Shown here: positions 26,373 through 35,392 of the stretch, in pieces
How the letters are laid out: every line of letters begins with the position of its first letter
Numbering within the stretch: position 1 is the stretch's first letter
Assembly: GCA_038751365.1 (NCBI GenBank)
Contig: JBCDGH010000002.1
Location: 1-58,147, forward strand
Source of the DNA: JBCDGH01 sp038751365
GTDB taxonomy: Bacteria; Patescibacteriota; JACMRA01
Reading direction: 5' to 3'
Length of the DNA stretch: 58,147 nucleotides
The notes under the pieces: model-generated
Database searches by the model: none
The model's input: only the letters and a program-made list of their open reading frames with translations
Told to the model about the DNA's origin: nothing
Program-made: the position numbers and the translations under genes

Positions 26373-28568
26373 ATGAATTTGATAAATTTATCTCAGATAA
26401 TAAAGCTTGCTGCAGCCACTGAAAATACTCCAGAACTCCAGTCTTACTGGGAAAAAAGGTATCAGGATTTGTTGGATAGAAATTTGTTTAAAGTTAGTGA
26501 TAAGACCATTGCTCTACTAGCAAGCGAAAATCAAGTTGATAAACCTGCCACACCGTTTGGTGATATAATTCTGGTAAATCACTTAGATAAAAACTTGGCT
26601 TTAGATGAACTAACTCTGCAGTCTACTTTAGAGAGCTCTGTGAGGCTGCTAGATAGCTTGGTAGATAAAATTGAATTTACCGCTCCTGCCAAATTTATCG
26701 TAGCCCAGTACAGAAAAATTGGACTAGGTTTGTACGACTTTGCAGAATACTTAAATTCTAGAAAGGCTAGCTCAGATTTGGATGAAATTGACTATATTGG
26801 GAGTTTAATCAGCAATGGTAGCTATAGAGCCAGCGAATCCCTAGCAGAAGAAAAAGGAATCTGTTTGAACTGGGCAAAAATAAATAAACATCTCAGACCC
26901 AAATCTTTTGAATATTGGTACCAAACCGATAGCACCGAAGTAAAGACTGGCTTAGAAATATCTCAAGACTTTGATCAAGACACAATACAAGAGTCAAAGT
27001 TTGAAATAATTCCACGTAGAAATAGTAATATTTTACTTTTTCCAAATGAGCTCGAATGGCAAATATGGAGCGACAGAGATAACACCTCTCCCAAGACAGA
27101 GATTTCACGCCTTGAGACTACTAATAATTCACAGACTAGCGAAACAGATAGGCAGTCAAACTTAAAAGAATTCCAAGCTGAAATTCCTAAGACTAGTGTG
27201 ACTGAAGATACTAAAGATGACCAAAAGGATGAAACTCCTGAGCAAATTACTCAAAGTCAAAAAGTGAATGAAACAACTAAAAGCACAGAAAATAATCTAA
27301 TCGCTGTTTCTGAAAGTAAAACTGACCTAATTGCCACTGAGGATGAAGATAACAAAATTGTACCTATAGACTCACCAGATACGCTACCAGAGCTAGAAGA
27401 AGCAATCAAAAAACAGCATAATAAATCTAAAACCGCTTTAAATCGTCCTAGCTTCAATTCCAAACCTTTATTTCAAATTGGAGAGCTTGTCGTAGTACAA
27501 AGCAATGCAAAGAATAATTTTAAAGGCAAAGTATTTCAGATTATCGATATTGTAACGCCTCAAAATCAGAAATCAACTGAGCAGTTCTTTCACTACAAGT
27601 TGGCGGGAGATGATGTAGCTGTAGAAGAATTTATTTGGGAAGAAAAAGAATTATTACCTGTGGAGCTTAACGATATTCTAGCCAAAATAAATCACCAAGT
27701 AGAAGATCGAGTAGCTGTGGAGATTAATGAGTTGATAGTGCAAAAAGTACATGCACTGGTCATTAAAGATAGCAAAATACTCTTAGAAAGTAACGGTAAT
27801 AGTCTTGAGCTACCAGGTGGTAACTTACCAAAAAATGTAGTACCTGAAGTAGCCATCAAAAACCTAATGTTCAAAAAATATGGACTAAACGGTAAAGTGG
27901 TTTACGAAATTGGTAGCAGCCTGACGAGAAGCGAGTCCAAAGAACCTAGTAACTTACACTTAGGCTACGTTTTTCAGGTAGAAGAGTTTAAAAACCCAGA
28001 TCTCAAATGGTACGAAAAAAAGGAAATTGCCAAAGCCAGTAAGTATGTTTTAGCCCTACTTGCCAAACAAGAGCTTCAAAAGAAATACTTCCAGAGCACT
28101 TACAATACAAATAAGGATCTCAAGACAGTTGTGAAAAATACAATTGAGAATAAAGTACCCAATCAATCTCAGATTAACTCTACTAATACTCAGAAAAATC
28201 AACCAACAAAACTGCAAGATATTATGTCTAAATATATACTAAAGTTAGAAAAACAATTACAAACTACCGAATTTGGTGATATCAGAATCTCTTTGGAGTA
28301 CGACTCACAAGGGATCAGAGTGCTCAGAGTGAAAGGTGATAAAGTTGCTCCTGAAATGCAAACACTTCTAAAAACCGTCCTGAATTTAGTCAACTTTAGT
28401 CTTAGTAAACAAACTAAACCCGCTGAACTTGCAAAATTATTGGAAATGCAGGGTCAAAACTCTATACCTTTATCTAATTTACTAAAAATAGTTTCAGAAA
28501 CTCTAGTTTCAGCTCCAAGTACAATAGCCGAAATAAAACCAGAAATGATTGTAGACTCCCTGCAGTAA
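26373..28568 (+). CDS. Composite protein: ribonucleotide-reductase-like segment, Nudix-like fold and TSCPD-like tail
   Basis: The 731-aa protein has four parts. Residues about 64-170 resemble the alpha-subunit segment of class I/II ribonucleotide reductases: FGDIILVNHLDK, then ESSVRLLDSLVDKI, then QYRKIGLGLYDFAEYL and ASESLAEEKGICLNW. A disordered, Thr/Glu/Lys-rich stretch (200-350) follows. Residues 366-425 are a small beta-barrel (FQIGELVVVQSN). Residues 455-570 look like a Nudix fold (ALVIKDSKILLES, LELPGGNLP) whose Nudix box has lost its RExxEE glutamates. Residues 612-731 (GDIRISLEYDSQGI, then helices) resemble the RNR C-terminal TSCPD domain. The RNR catalytic cysteines and the glycyl or cobalamin sites are absent, so enzyme activity is not expected. 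RNR homology is my reading of the pattern and needs a profile search. Confidence 0.7.
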   Translation: MNLINLSQIIKLAAATENTPELQSYWEKRYQDLLDRNLFKVSDKTIALLASENQVDKPATPFGDIILVNHLDKNLALDELTLQSTLESSVRLLDSLVDKIEFTAPAKFIVAQYRKIGLGLYDFAEYLNSRKASSDLDEIDYIGSLISNGSYRASESLAEEKGICLNWAKINKHLRPKSFEYWYQTDSTEVKTGLEISQDFDQDTIQESKFEIIPRRNSNILLFPNELEWQIWSDRDNTSPKTEISRLETTNNSQTSETDRQSNLKEFQAEIPKTSVTEDTKDDQKDETPEQITQSQKVNETTKSTENNLIAVSESKTDLIATEDEDNKIVPIDSPDTLPELEEAIKKQHNKSKTALNRPSFNSKPLFQIGELVVVQSNAKNNFKGKVFQIIDIVTPQNQKSTEQFFHYKLAGDDVAVEEFIWEEKELLPVELNDILAKINHQVEDRVAVEINELIVQKVHALVIKDSKILLESNGNSLELPGGNLPKNVVPEVAIKNLMFKKYGLNGKVVYEIGSSLTRSESKEPSNLHLGYVFQVEEFKNPDLKWYEKKEIAKASKYVLALLAKQELQKKYFQSTYNTNKDLKTVVKNTIENKVPNQSQINSTNTQKNQPTKLQDIMSKYILKLEKQLQTTEFGDIRISLEYDSQGIRVLRVKGDKVAPEMQTLLKTVLNLVNFSLSKQTKPAELAKLLEMQGQNSIPLSNLLKIVSETLVSAPSTIAEIKPEMIVDSLQ

Positions 28569-28583
28569 AAAGTTGAAATTCAC

Positions 28584-29018
28584 TCAACAAATTTCTTGTG
28601 ATTGCTTATTAAGCAAGTACTCAAAGCCAATAGCGTAAAACTTTATCTTTTTCAAAACTGCCTTAATTCCATTCGAGCGAGTTGATGACAGGTGATCACT
28701 CAAGCCAAGCCAGTCAATAAAATAGGGTTTTGTCTCAATTATTTGTTTAGGAGTTAAACCTGAGTAAACCTGCAGAATTAAACTTAGCAGACCACGTACT
28801 ATCATAGCATCACTTTCAGCTGATAAAACTACCCTACCCTCGTGTAATTGAGCACTAAGCCAAACTCTTGATTGACATCCAGATACTTTATTCTCAGGAA
28901 CTTTAAAAGCGGAGGTTTGCTTTGGAAGAGATTGTCCAAGCTCAATTATTTTTTCATAGCGCTCATCCCAACTTGCTAACTTACTAAAATCAGCAATGAT
29001 TTGATCTTGCTTTGTCAT
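28584..29018 (-). CDS. sufE: SufE-family sulfur acceptor protein
   Basis: The 144-aa protein (ATG at 29018) has the SufE pattern: DFSKLASWDERYEKIIELG, then NKVSGCQSRVWL with the acceptor Cys near residue 50, then ESDAMIVRGLLSLILQVYSG. SufE takes persulfide sulfur from the cysteine desulfurase SufS (encoded at 48.6-49.9 kb) for Fe-S cluster assembly. Family length is about 140 aa. The gene is downstream of the OLD-type ATPase gene on the same strand, 60 nt apart, and converges with the composite gene. Confidence 0.93.
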   Translation of the reverse strand: MTKQDQIIADFSKLASWDERYEKIIELGQSLPKQTSAFKVPENKVSGCQSRVWLSAQLHEGRVVLSAESDAMIVRGLLSLILQVYSGLTPKQIIETKPYFIDWLGLSDHLSSTRSNGIKAVLKKIKFYAIGFEYLLNKQSQEIC

Positions 29019-29080
29019 TAGTAGCAAGCTAAGTACATAAGCTGGTTTATGTAAAATACACAAACAAAATAAAGTGCAGA

Positions 29081-30412
29081 CTAACCAAAAATAATCCTCT
29101 CCAACTCTTTATATATTGTTGTTTTAGGTTCTATTAACTTAGCAATATTTAAGTTTAAATTACTATAAAAGCTGTCAGCCAATTCTAAATCCGATATTGC
29201 TTCAGTGAAAGATTTTTTTAGTCTATTTTTATAGCTATCACCCCTCACACCGTTCTCTGCCTCTTTTTGAATTTGGTCGTGTAGTTTATCTAAGCGATTT
29301 AACAATGATAATTCACACTTTTTACCTAAACTACTGTACAAAACTCTTACAACCTCAGAATTATACATATAACACTCAATGGCTCTTCTCCTTAGTACTT
29401 TCACTCCCGGTTTGTTTTTTTGATAGCTTGTTATCTCTTTCTCAGAACAAAACTCATGATCTCTGTCTCTAACCATTAGTATTTTGAAATTGGCAGCCAA
29501 ACCAGCGCGGATTTGCCTTAATAATTCAAAAGTAGATTCCAGTTGACTTGTACCTCTACTAGAAACAAATAAGGCTCTGGGGCTATGATTCTGAAAAATA
29601 GAGTTATAAAATTTTTCATCTTCGTCTTTACCCTGCCCCTCACAAAACACCAAGTAAGGAGAATTATCATTCAAATCAAATTTCGCTTTTGCAACCAAGT
29701 CCATTAATCCAGCTCCAAGCATTTTACCAGCTATTGAGTTAACTTTAGAACCCCAATAACCATACTGACCCTTTACCTTAGCCACTCCATTTTTATCAGT
29801 TAGCTTTCCATTTTTCATGAAATAAACCTTTTGACTTGGATAGAATTCAGCTTTATAGTTTCTAGATTGTTTCTCCTGATAGTCTACTAAAGAAGCAGCT
29901 TCGCTAATAACAAAAGGACTATGAGTTTCTATTATAAATTGCACCTTAAGGTTTACGGCTAGAACTCCACACAGTCTAGAAATGTCTTTTTGTAGCTTAG
30001 GATGCAAGTGAGTCTCTGGCTCATCCATCAAAAAAATTTTAACCCCGTCGTACTTAGAAAGTTTGTACACTAATTTACATATCTTAATTAGCTTATCCAG
30101 ACCACCACGCTCAACCCCGTTGGTTTGGTAGTATCTCTTAAGCACAGGTAAAAAAGAAACTAAATCCTCATAATCAAGCTTACTCAGATGTAAATCAGTA
30201 ATTTTGTCTAAAATAATAGTTATCTCACTAGAATATTTATTATTCAGACCATCTTTAAGCAGAACAATATCATCTCTACAACTTATAATATATTGCAAAA
30301 CTTGGCTCTTGCCACTGCCATTCTCACCAGTTAAGATATTAACGTCGGTAAGTTCTTTAAGTTTAACTTTACTTAAATTACGAAATTTTTTGATTTCTAT
30401 TGACTTCAGCAT
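29081..30412 (-). CDS. OLD-type ABC ATPase with TOPRIM-like C-terminal domain
   Basis: The 443-aa protein (ATG at 30412, MLKSIEIKKFRNL) has an SMC/ABC-like ATPase: Walker A TGENGSGKS near residue 33, Walker B IFLMDEPETHLHP near 130, and the H-loop IETHSPFVI. The C-terminal part has YLVFCEGQGKDE and MVRDRDHEF, resembling the acidic residues (E...DxD) of TOPRIM nucleases in OLD-family proteins. OLD proteins occur as phage-defence or nuclease modules, but also as orphan repair proteins. The region between Walker A and B is short, with no classical signature LSGGQ. Its start faces the 393-aa gene across a gap holding two dyads. I infer nuclease activity from motifs only. Confidence 0.85.
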   Translation of the reverse strand: MLKSIEIKKFRNLSKVKLKELTDVNILTGENGSGKSQVLQYIISCRDDIVLLKDGLNNKYSSEITIILDKITDLHLSKLDYEDLVSFLPVLKRYYQTNGVERGGLDKLIKICKLVYKLSKYDGVKIFLMDEPETHLHPKLQKDISRLCGVLAVNLKVQFIIETHSPFVISEAASLVDYQEKQSRNYKAEFYPSQKVYFMKNGKLTDKNGVAKVKGQYGYWGSKVNSIAGKMLGAGLMDLVAKAKFDLNDNSPYLVFCEGQGKDEDEKFYNSIFQNHSPRALFVSSRGTSQLESTFELLRQIRAGLAANFKILMVRDRDHEFCSEKEITSYQKNKPGVKVLRRRAIECYMYNSEVVRVLYSSLGKKCELSLLNRLDKLHDQIQKEAENGVRGDSYKNRLKKSFTEAISDLELADSFYSNLNLNIAKLIEPKTTIYKELERIIFG

Positions 30413-30458
30413 AAGACCGAACAACAGTTAGTTTAGCTCATATGAAAGCTTTTGAAAA

Positions 30459-30470
30459 GTGTATATACAC
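30459..30470. promoter_or_regulatory. Perfect palindrome GTGTATATACAC
   Basis: A 12-bp perfect palindrome in the 127-nt gap between the divergent OLD-type ATPase and the 393-aa protein. It is suitable as a dimeric regulator site; no regulator gene is adjacent. Confidence 0.45.
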
Positions 30471-30480
30471 GCTCACTAAA

Positions 30481-30495
30481 TTGCTAATATAGCAA
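30481..30495. promoter_or_regulatory. Inverted repeat TTGCTA-ATA-TAGCAA
   Basis: A perfect 6-bp inverted repeat with a 3-nt centre, 10 nt from the GTGTATATACAC palindrome, in the same divergent gap. Confidence 0.4.
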
Positions 30496-30539
30496 AAGTG
30501 TGCTACATTTCTGTTCAATTAAAAAATAAACTGTAATAT

Positions 30540-31721
30540 ATGAAAAAAATGTCGACCAGTTCCATTGTAAAGTGGTGCATATTAGCTAGTTTGTTAGTAT
30601 TAGGTATTGTCACTGTTTTTGGTATAATTAGTTTGTACCAATTCACAAATAAAAATAAAACATTAGAATCAACAGCTTACACTACATTGTATAGTTTTAA
30701 CACGAATGAAAGTAATGGCTATCTTAATGTGAATACTGTTACTCAAAATAATAGTGAAGTTAGAAGTAGAGATCGAGATGGAAATCCAAGTACAACCTTT
30801 ATAGAACGCAAATTAGAATCTACTTTAGAACAAAAATCTGGATATTTTATGTTGGAAAGATTCCTGAGAGGAGATATTGAAGAATCAGATAACCCGCTAA
30901 ATAATTATAATAGTGAAATAGTTAAAGAGACGGAGTGGTTCGGTTTAGATTGTCCCGACCCCAAAACAAGCAACTTCGTAGTTAGGGAAAATTATTTAGC
31001 AGATGGCTTAAGTATACATGTCGAATCGGAACTATACACAAAAAGTGCTTACTTCGGCTTTCCAAATTCAAATAATTGTTATTTTAAGACTAGCATTATT
31101 AAATCTGAGATTTCTCTTAATAATGAAATTATTTATAGTGATTCTAATTACAAATATATATCTGGAGTAAATAAAATTGATAACCAAAAAATTGCGATTA
31201 ATATACGTCGAGATAGATCATTATTTGAAGAATCATCAAATATATTATTATACACCACTGATAGCGGAGAGCAGTGGCATACAATAAGTAATGTTTACTA
31301 TAATAGAGGTAGTACGGATAACTTCCTAAACAATGGTGACGTGCTTAACTTTACTGAGCAAAATTTGGATGACGAAGAAATTGAATACTATAATAATTTG
31401 CTCACCACTCCCAATTTTTCATTCAGCTATTTCATTTATTCAAGTCCAAACATTGCTAATCATATAAAAGATGTTAGACTAGATGACGAATATACAGTTT
31501 TAACTTATACAGACGGTACACTTGAATGTTTAAATACTCCTGGAATTAACTCTTTCTATAGTAGAGGTTGTAATAAGGAAGTGTATTTTTATACTGAATC
31601 TGGTAAAATTGATATAGTAAAAACACTTGAATCTATAACTGACTTCCCTGAAGAAATAAAAAATATGAAAGGAAAAGAGCGGGATACTGAAATAGCAGAA
31701 AAATATATAGACAAGATATAA
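30540..31721 (+). CDS. Single-TM anchored extracytoplasmic hypothetical protein (393 aa)
   Basis: An N-terminal TM helix (about 10-34, KWCILASLLVLGIVTVFG) is followed by about 355 extracytoplasmic residues rich in Asn, Ser, Tyr and Asp with alternating beta strands. Four Cys in the exterior (near 140, 178, 330 and 341) could make two disulfides. No recognised domain; the pattern resembles a beta-rich adhesin-like or propeller-like surface protein. ATG at 30540, with no Shine-Dalgarno. It is divergent from the OLD-type ATPase. Confidence 0.65.
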   Translation: MKKMSTSSIVKWCILASLLVLGIVTVFGIISLYQFTNKNKTLESTAYTTLYSFNTNESNGYLNVNTVTQNNSEVRSRDRDGNPSTTFIERKLESTLEQKSGYFMLERFLRGDIEESDNPLNNYNSEIVKETEWFGLDCPDPKTSNFVVRENYLADGLSIHVESELYTKSAYFGFPNSNNCYFKTSIIKSEISLNNEIIYSDSNYKYISGVNKIDNQKIAINIRRDRSLFEESSNILLYTTDSGEQWHTISNVYYNRGSTDNFLNNGDVLNFTEQNLDDEEIEYYNNLLTTPNFSFSYFIYSSPNIANHIKDVRLDDEYTVLTYTDGTLECLNTPGINSFYSRGCNKEVYFYTESGKIDIVKTLESITDFPEEIKNMKGKERDTEIAEKYIDKI

Positions 31722-31784
31722 GACTAAAATCTACAAAACATTAATTTCTGACTAAAAATTGTCTTAAAAGCAGAGAATTTAACC

Positions 31785-33950
31785 CTAATCGCTTAGAACT
31801 TTCTTGCGATCAATTTCTACACAACGTACTACAATCTCTGTACCAGTAAAACCAAAATTTTTCCTAATAATATTCTCCAAAAACCTTAAGTAGGACCAGT
31901 GTATAGTGGTTTTATCTTTGACTAGCAATTCAAAAGTAGGTGGCTTGTTTTTACTGTATAAAAGATCATAAACTACAGGTTTTTTCTTAATCCGTAGCTT
32001 CTTTGGCGGCTTTTGTTTCATTAGATAGTTAAAAAGCTTTCTAAGCTCAGTTTTTTCAATTACTTTTTCTCTACTAGCCAAAGATTCATCTATAGAATCC
32101 CAGATTTCATTTAGTTCACCTGATTTAGATTCTGTAGCCGTAACCCATATAAACTTATCTACTTTCAAAAAGTTAAATTTGTTAAAAAAATCTCTAACAA
32201 ACTTTTGCCTTTGTTCTACATCTACAAGATCTTCTTTGTTAGCTATGACCACCAAACCTTTATGAGCCTGTTTAATAATCCCCGCTACGACTTGATCTTG
32301 ATGACTAAGTGGCTGTGATCCATCTAAAATCAGACATATTACATCTGCTTGGTGAGCCGCTTCTACTGTCCTAAAAGTAGCAAAGCTCTCTACACCAAAT
32401 GTACGTTGACCAGGTCTGCGAATACCTACAGAATCTAATATTATATACTTCTTCTTTAAATTTTTACCCTCAGGCTGTATCTCTCTTTCAACTAAACTAT
32501 CGTTCACACTTAGGGTGGTACCTGCGATATCAGTGACTATCTGAATCTCCTGACCTAACATTGCATTAAACAAAGAACTTTTTCCTACATTTGGCTTACC
32601 GAGAAGTAGTATCTTTGGTAATTCAATTTCTGTAGAATTACTTAACTCTATACTAGTTTCAGCTCGGCTTTCGATCCTTTTGATTTCTTCTTCAACCATT
32701 GTATTATGGTCAAAAACTACTCCGTATATTCCTTTGTTAGTAGCTGCTTCAATATTTTCTTCTAGATCATCAAAAAAAATAGTCTCCTCAGCTTTCATAT
32801 TATAATCACTAAGCAGCAAATCAAAAAACTTAGGATCCGGCTTTTTTAAACCTGTCTTATAACTAGCTAACCCACCTTTAAAAATCTTGAAAATATCAGC
32901 CTCTCTACAGACTTCAAAGCTCTGCTCGTCAATATTAGTCAGATAATATATATTGTATAACTTGGCTAACGACTTAATAGTTGCTGCCAGCTTCAAGTCT
33001 ACATAAAAGTTACGCCCCCATAAATTCTCTTCAAAAGCTTCTAAACTAGTTAATTTTTGATACCTTAGACTCCAATCATTTAGAGATTCATTCTTACTCG
33101 ATAGATCTATCAATTCATTAAGCATGTAGCTAAGATCATCAACTTTAGATTGTCCGTTTTCTATTTGTTCAGCAATGTTTTCAGCCAACTTACGGGTATT
33201 TTCAGTAAAAATAACTCCCCAAAAATCAAACACAAGGTTTTTAATCTTACTCTTAGTTTTAGAATCAGCTTTTGGCGCATTATCGGTACTATTCGAGAAC
33301 TTCACTGATTGGAATAAGCCGTCTTCATTACGAACTATGTAATAGCTACCATCTTTGTCTTTTCTAACTTCTTTTGCTAGCTTACGTCTTTGGCGAGTTT
33401 TTTGGCTATTGATCTGAGCTAGTTGACCTGTTTTTTCAAACCCCATCTGCTCTAATTTATCCACTATTACATCCATCAGGGTATTTAAGCCATACCCAGA
33501 ATTAGCAGATACATTAACAAAATCAAAGCCTCCAAGCCTAGCGTATTCAGACACGTTTTTATCGAAGTTAGGATCGTCGACCTTATTTATACATATTAGC
33601 ACGGGCTTACCTGTTTTCCATACTTTCTGTACAATAGACTCAGGTATAGTCTCTGGGTTTTGTTTGCGGTCTATCACCCAAATTAATATATCAGCTTCAG
33701 CAACTGCAGACCAACTACGAATTTGCACTGCTTTTAGTATTTTATCCCTAGTATCTGGCACTAATCCCCCTGTATCAACAAATCTCATGTACATACCTTC
33801 CCAATAGTCTTCACCATAACTCAAGTCTCTGGTAGTATGAGCCTCATTAGCTACTATAGCCAATTTTGAGCCTGATAAGCGATTAACAAGTGTACTTTTC
33901 CCTGCGTTTGGTAATCCAATCAAAGCTATCAATGGGATTTTTTTTGACAT
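31785..33950 (-). CDS. der: Der/EngA tandem GTPase with an inserted HAD-family hydrolase domain
   Basis: The 721-aa protein (ATG at 33950) keeps the essential ribosome-assembly GTPase layout. GTPase 1 (residues 1-175) has GLPNAGKST, DTGG and NKVD. GTPase 2 (about 445-610) has GKPNVGKSS, DSVG and NKED. A C-terminal KH-like domain (about 620-721) ends the protein. Between the two G domains a domain of about 185 residues (about 238-425) has all four HAD motifs: LVFDFWGVIF (nucleophile Asp; second acid replaced by Trp), YYLTNID, a KPDPKFF lysine, and IFFDDLEENIEAA. This resembles HAD subfamily IA (YihX-like). Canonical Der is about 440-490 aa. The start lies 26 nt from the divergent RNase HI gene. 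Confidence 0.92.
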   Translation of the reverse strand: MSKKIPLIALIGLPNAGKSTLVNRLSGSKLAIVANEAHTTRDLSYGEDYWEGMYMRFVDTGGLVPDTRDKILKAVQIRSWSAVAEADILIWVIDRKQNPETIPESIVQKVWKTGKPVLICINKVDDPNFDKNVSEYARLGGFDFVNVSANSGYGLNTLMDVIVDKLEQMGFEKTGQLAQINSQKTRQRRKLAKEVRKDKDGSYYIVRNEDGLFQSVKFSNSTDNAPKADSKTKSKIKNLVFDFWGVIFTENTRKLAENIAEQIENGQSKVDDLSYMLNELIDLSSKNESLNDWSLRYQKLTSLEAFEENLWGRNFYVDLKLAATIKSLAKLYNIYYLTNIDEQSFEVCREADIFKIFKGGLASYKTGLKKPDPKFFDLLLSDYNMKAEETIFFDDLEENIEAATNKGIYGVVFDHNTMVEEEIKRIESRAETSIELSNSTEIELPKILLLGKPNVGKSSLFNAMLGQEIQIVTDIAGTTLSVNDSLVEREIQPEGKNLKKKYIILDSVGIRRPGQRTFGVESFATFRTVEAAHQADVICLILDGSQPLSHQDQVVAGIIKQAHKGLVVIANKEDLVDVEQRQKFVRDFFNKFNFLKVDKFIWVTATESKSGELNEIWDSIDESLASREKVIEKTELRKLFNYLMKQKPPKKLRIKKKPVVYDLLYSKNKPPTFELLVKDKTTIHWSYLRFLENIIRKNFGFTGTEIVVRCVEIDRKKVLSD

Positions 33951-33976
33951 AATTACTAAAAACCTGCTCCGTTTGT

Positions 33977-34438
33977 ATGTTAATGTCAATAATCATACTT
34001 ACATGCGATGGCGGTAGTCGCTTAAACCCTGGTCCGTCAGCAACAGGATATGCTGTCTGGCAATCTGAAAACAAAATATATGATCCTGAGGTCTTGCTTA
34101 GTTTGAGTTCTGAGGTTGATCCAGTAGATTATGGAGGGTCTTATCTGGGCGTATCTACCAATAATCAGGCCGAGTGGAAAGCTTTGCTAGAAGGTTTAGA
34201 TAGCGTAAAGCGTAGGTTTGGATGCAATACAGAAGTACAAGCATTTTTAGATAGCGAATTAGTTGTGAAACAAATTAGTGGGCAATACAAAGTAAAACAC
34301 CCAGATTTGATCCCCCTAAGTAAAAAACTCAAGACCTTAAATACTGAGCTAAAATCTATTTCTTACACACATATACTCCGAAAGTATAATAAAAAGGCAG
34401 ATTCAATAGTGAATCAAATCTTAGATGATAATCAGTAA
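33977..34438 (+). CDS. RNase HI-like ribonuclease
   Basis: The 153-aa protein (ATG 33977, or 33983 two codons later) shows the RNase H fold: TCDGGSRLNPGPSATGY with the first catalytic Asp, TNNQAEWKALLEGL with the catalytic Glu, and LDSELVVKQISGQYKVKH with another Asp. The last Asp is in YNKKADSIVNQIL. This matches the archaeal/CPR-type short RNase HI family. It removes RNA from RNA-DNA hybrids. Its start and the Der start are separated by only 26 nt, so their promoters must overlap each other's 5' ends. Confidence 0.9.
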   Translation: MLMSIIILTCDGGSRLNPGPSATGYAVWQSENKIYDPEVLLSLSSEVDPVDYGGSYLGVSTNNQAEWKALLEGLDSVKRRFGCNTEVQAFLDSELVVKQISGQYKVKHPDLIPLSKKLKTLNTELKSISYTHILRKYNKKADSIVNQILDDNQ

Positions 34439-34442
34439 TTAG

Positions 34443-35273
34443 TTATTTGCTTACCTTCTCTAAAGCTTGCCACAAAAATAGCTTATACCAAGTTAAGATC
34501 TCTACCTTACTTTGTGTTTTCATTTTCTGATCAATAAGAATCAGCTTACGTATAAGCGACTGAGCAATCTCATTCGAACTTTTATTCAGCTTACTAAATA
34601 TCAAACTTAAAGCAAGCTGGACCTCGTTTTCACCGATTTGCTGATACCATTTATTTATTTGCTGATCCAATTTTAAAGGATCAAAACCAATCATAAATAT
34701 TGGCAAACTATCCTGCTTAAGCAGTGATTTTAAAGCTAAAACCTTATCATCAGCTAAACTAATAAAATCAAGATTATCAATAATTTCAGAATAGTGCTGA
34801 CTTTGTTTAAGGATCAGATCTAATTGTTTATCCTCTAGTTGTAACCCAAGCTTAGCAATATATTTCTTGGCTAACTTATACATTAATACTGTATCTGGTT
34901 TTTTTAAGGATATATAATCAAATCCTGAATTTTGCCATTTCCTTTTTAAATCTGCAGTGAAAGATTGTTGGCTACTTGAGAAAAAATATAGTTTATGCTC
35001 AGGAAAGTCATTATTAAGTTCACTTAGATAGTTTATTGCTTTGGGATCAAGATTTAGGTTTTTGGTGTCCACAATATAACTTTTGCTAGACTCTTTCTCA
35101 AAAAGACCTTCGCCTTCTAAAAGAGCTTGCCTAAGATCAGCTATACTTACTGGTATTAATCTAATAAATTTTAATCTTGAATTAATTAAAGTGGTTAAGA
35201 CATCTTCATTATTTTCTTCAGCTAAAAATACTCTAAACAAACTAAACTCTACAAACTCAGCAAACCAAAACAT
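34443..35273 (-). CDS. Possible DNA polymerase III delta-like (HolA) protein
   Basis: From the ATG at 35273 (MFWFAEFVEFSLFRVF) the protein has 276 aa. A Rossmann-like segment is followed by a helical C-terminal domain with ALSLIFSKLNKSSNEIAQSLIRKLILIDQKMK. Length and arrangement resemble clamp-loader delta, but no decisive motif is seen, so the name is tentative. It converges with RNase HI, and its 5' end faces rpmH. DnaX, its potential partner, is 18 kb away. It could equally be a lineage-specific protein. Confidence 0.45.
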   Translation of the reverse strand: MFWFAEFVEFSLFRVFLAEENNEDVLTTLINSRLKFIRLIPVSIADLRQALLEGEGLFEKESSKSYIVDTKNLNLDPKAINYLSELNNDFPEHKLYFFSSSQQSFTADLKRKWQNSGFDYISLKKPDTVLMYKLAKKYIAKLGLQLEDKQLDLILKQSQHYSEIIDNLDFISLADDKVLALKSLLKQDSLPIFMIGFDPLKLDQQINKWYQQIGENEVQLALSLIFSKLNKSSNEIAQSLIRKLILIDQKMKTQSKVEILTWYKLFLWQALEKVSK

Positions 35274-35392
35274 AATTACCTTAGGCTTAGTTAGTAAAGA
35301 CAGGCTTGTCAAAACTGGCTTGACAAAAAATGTAAATGAGTAGCATTATTGTGTTTAATCATCATCAAATTAAATTTCTAGCCAGCACGATT

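Noticed and set aside
27750..28080. An active Nudix hydrolase inside the composite protein
   Set aside because: The RExxEE part of the Nudix box is replaced by residues such as KNLMFKKYG, so metal-dependent hydrolysis is not expected even if the fold is kept.
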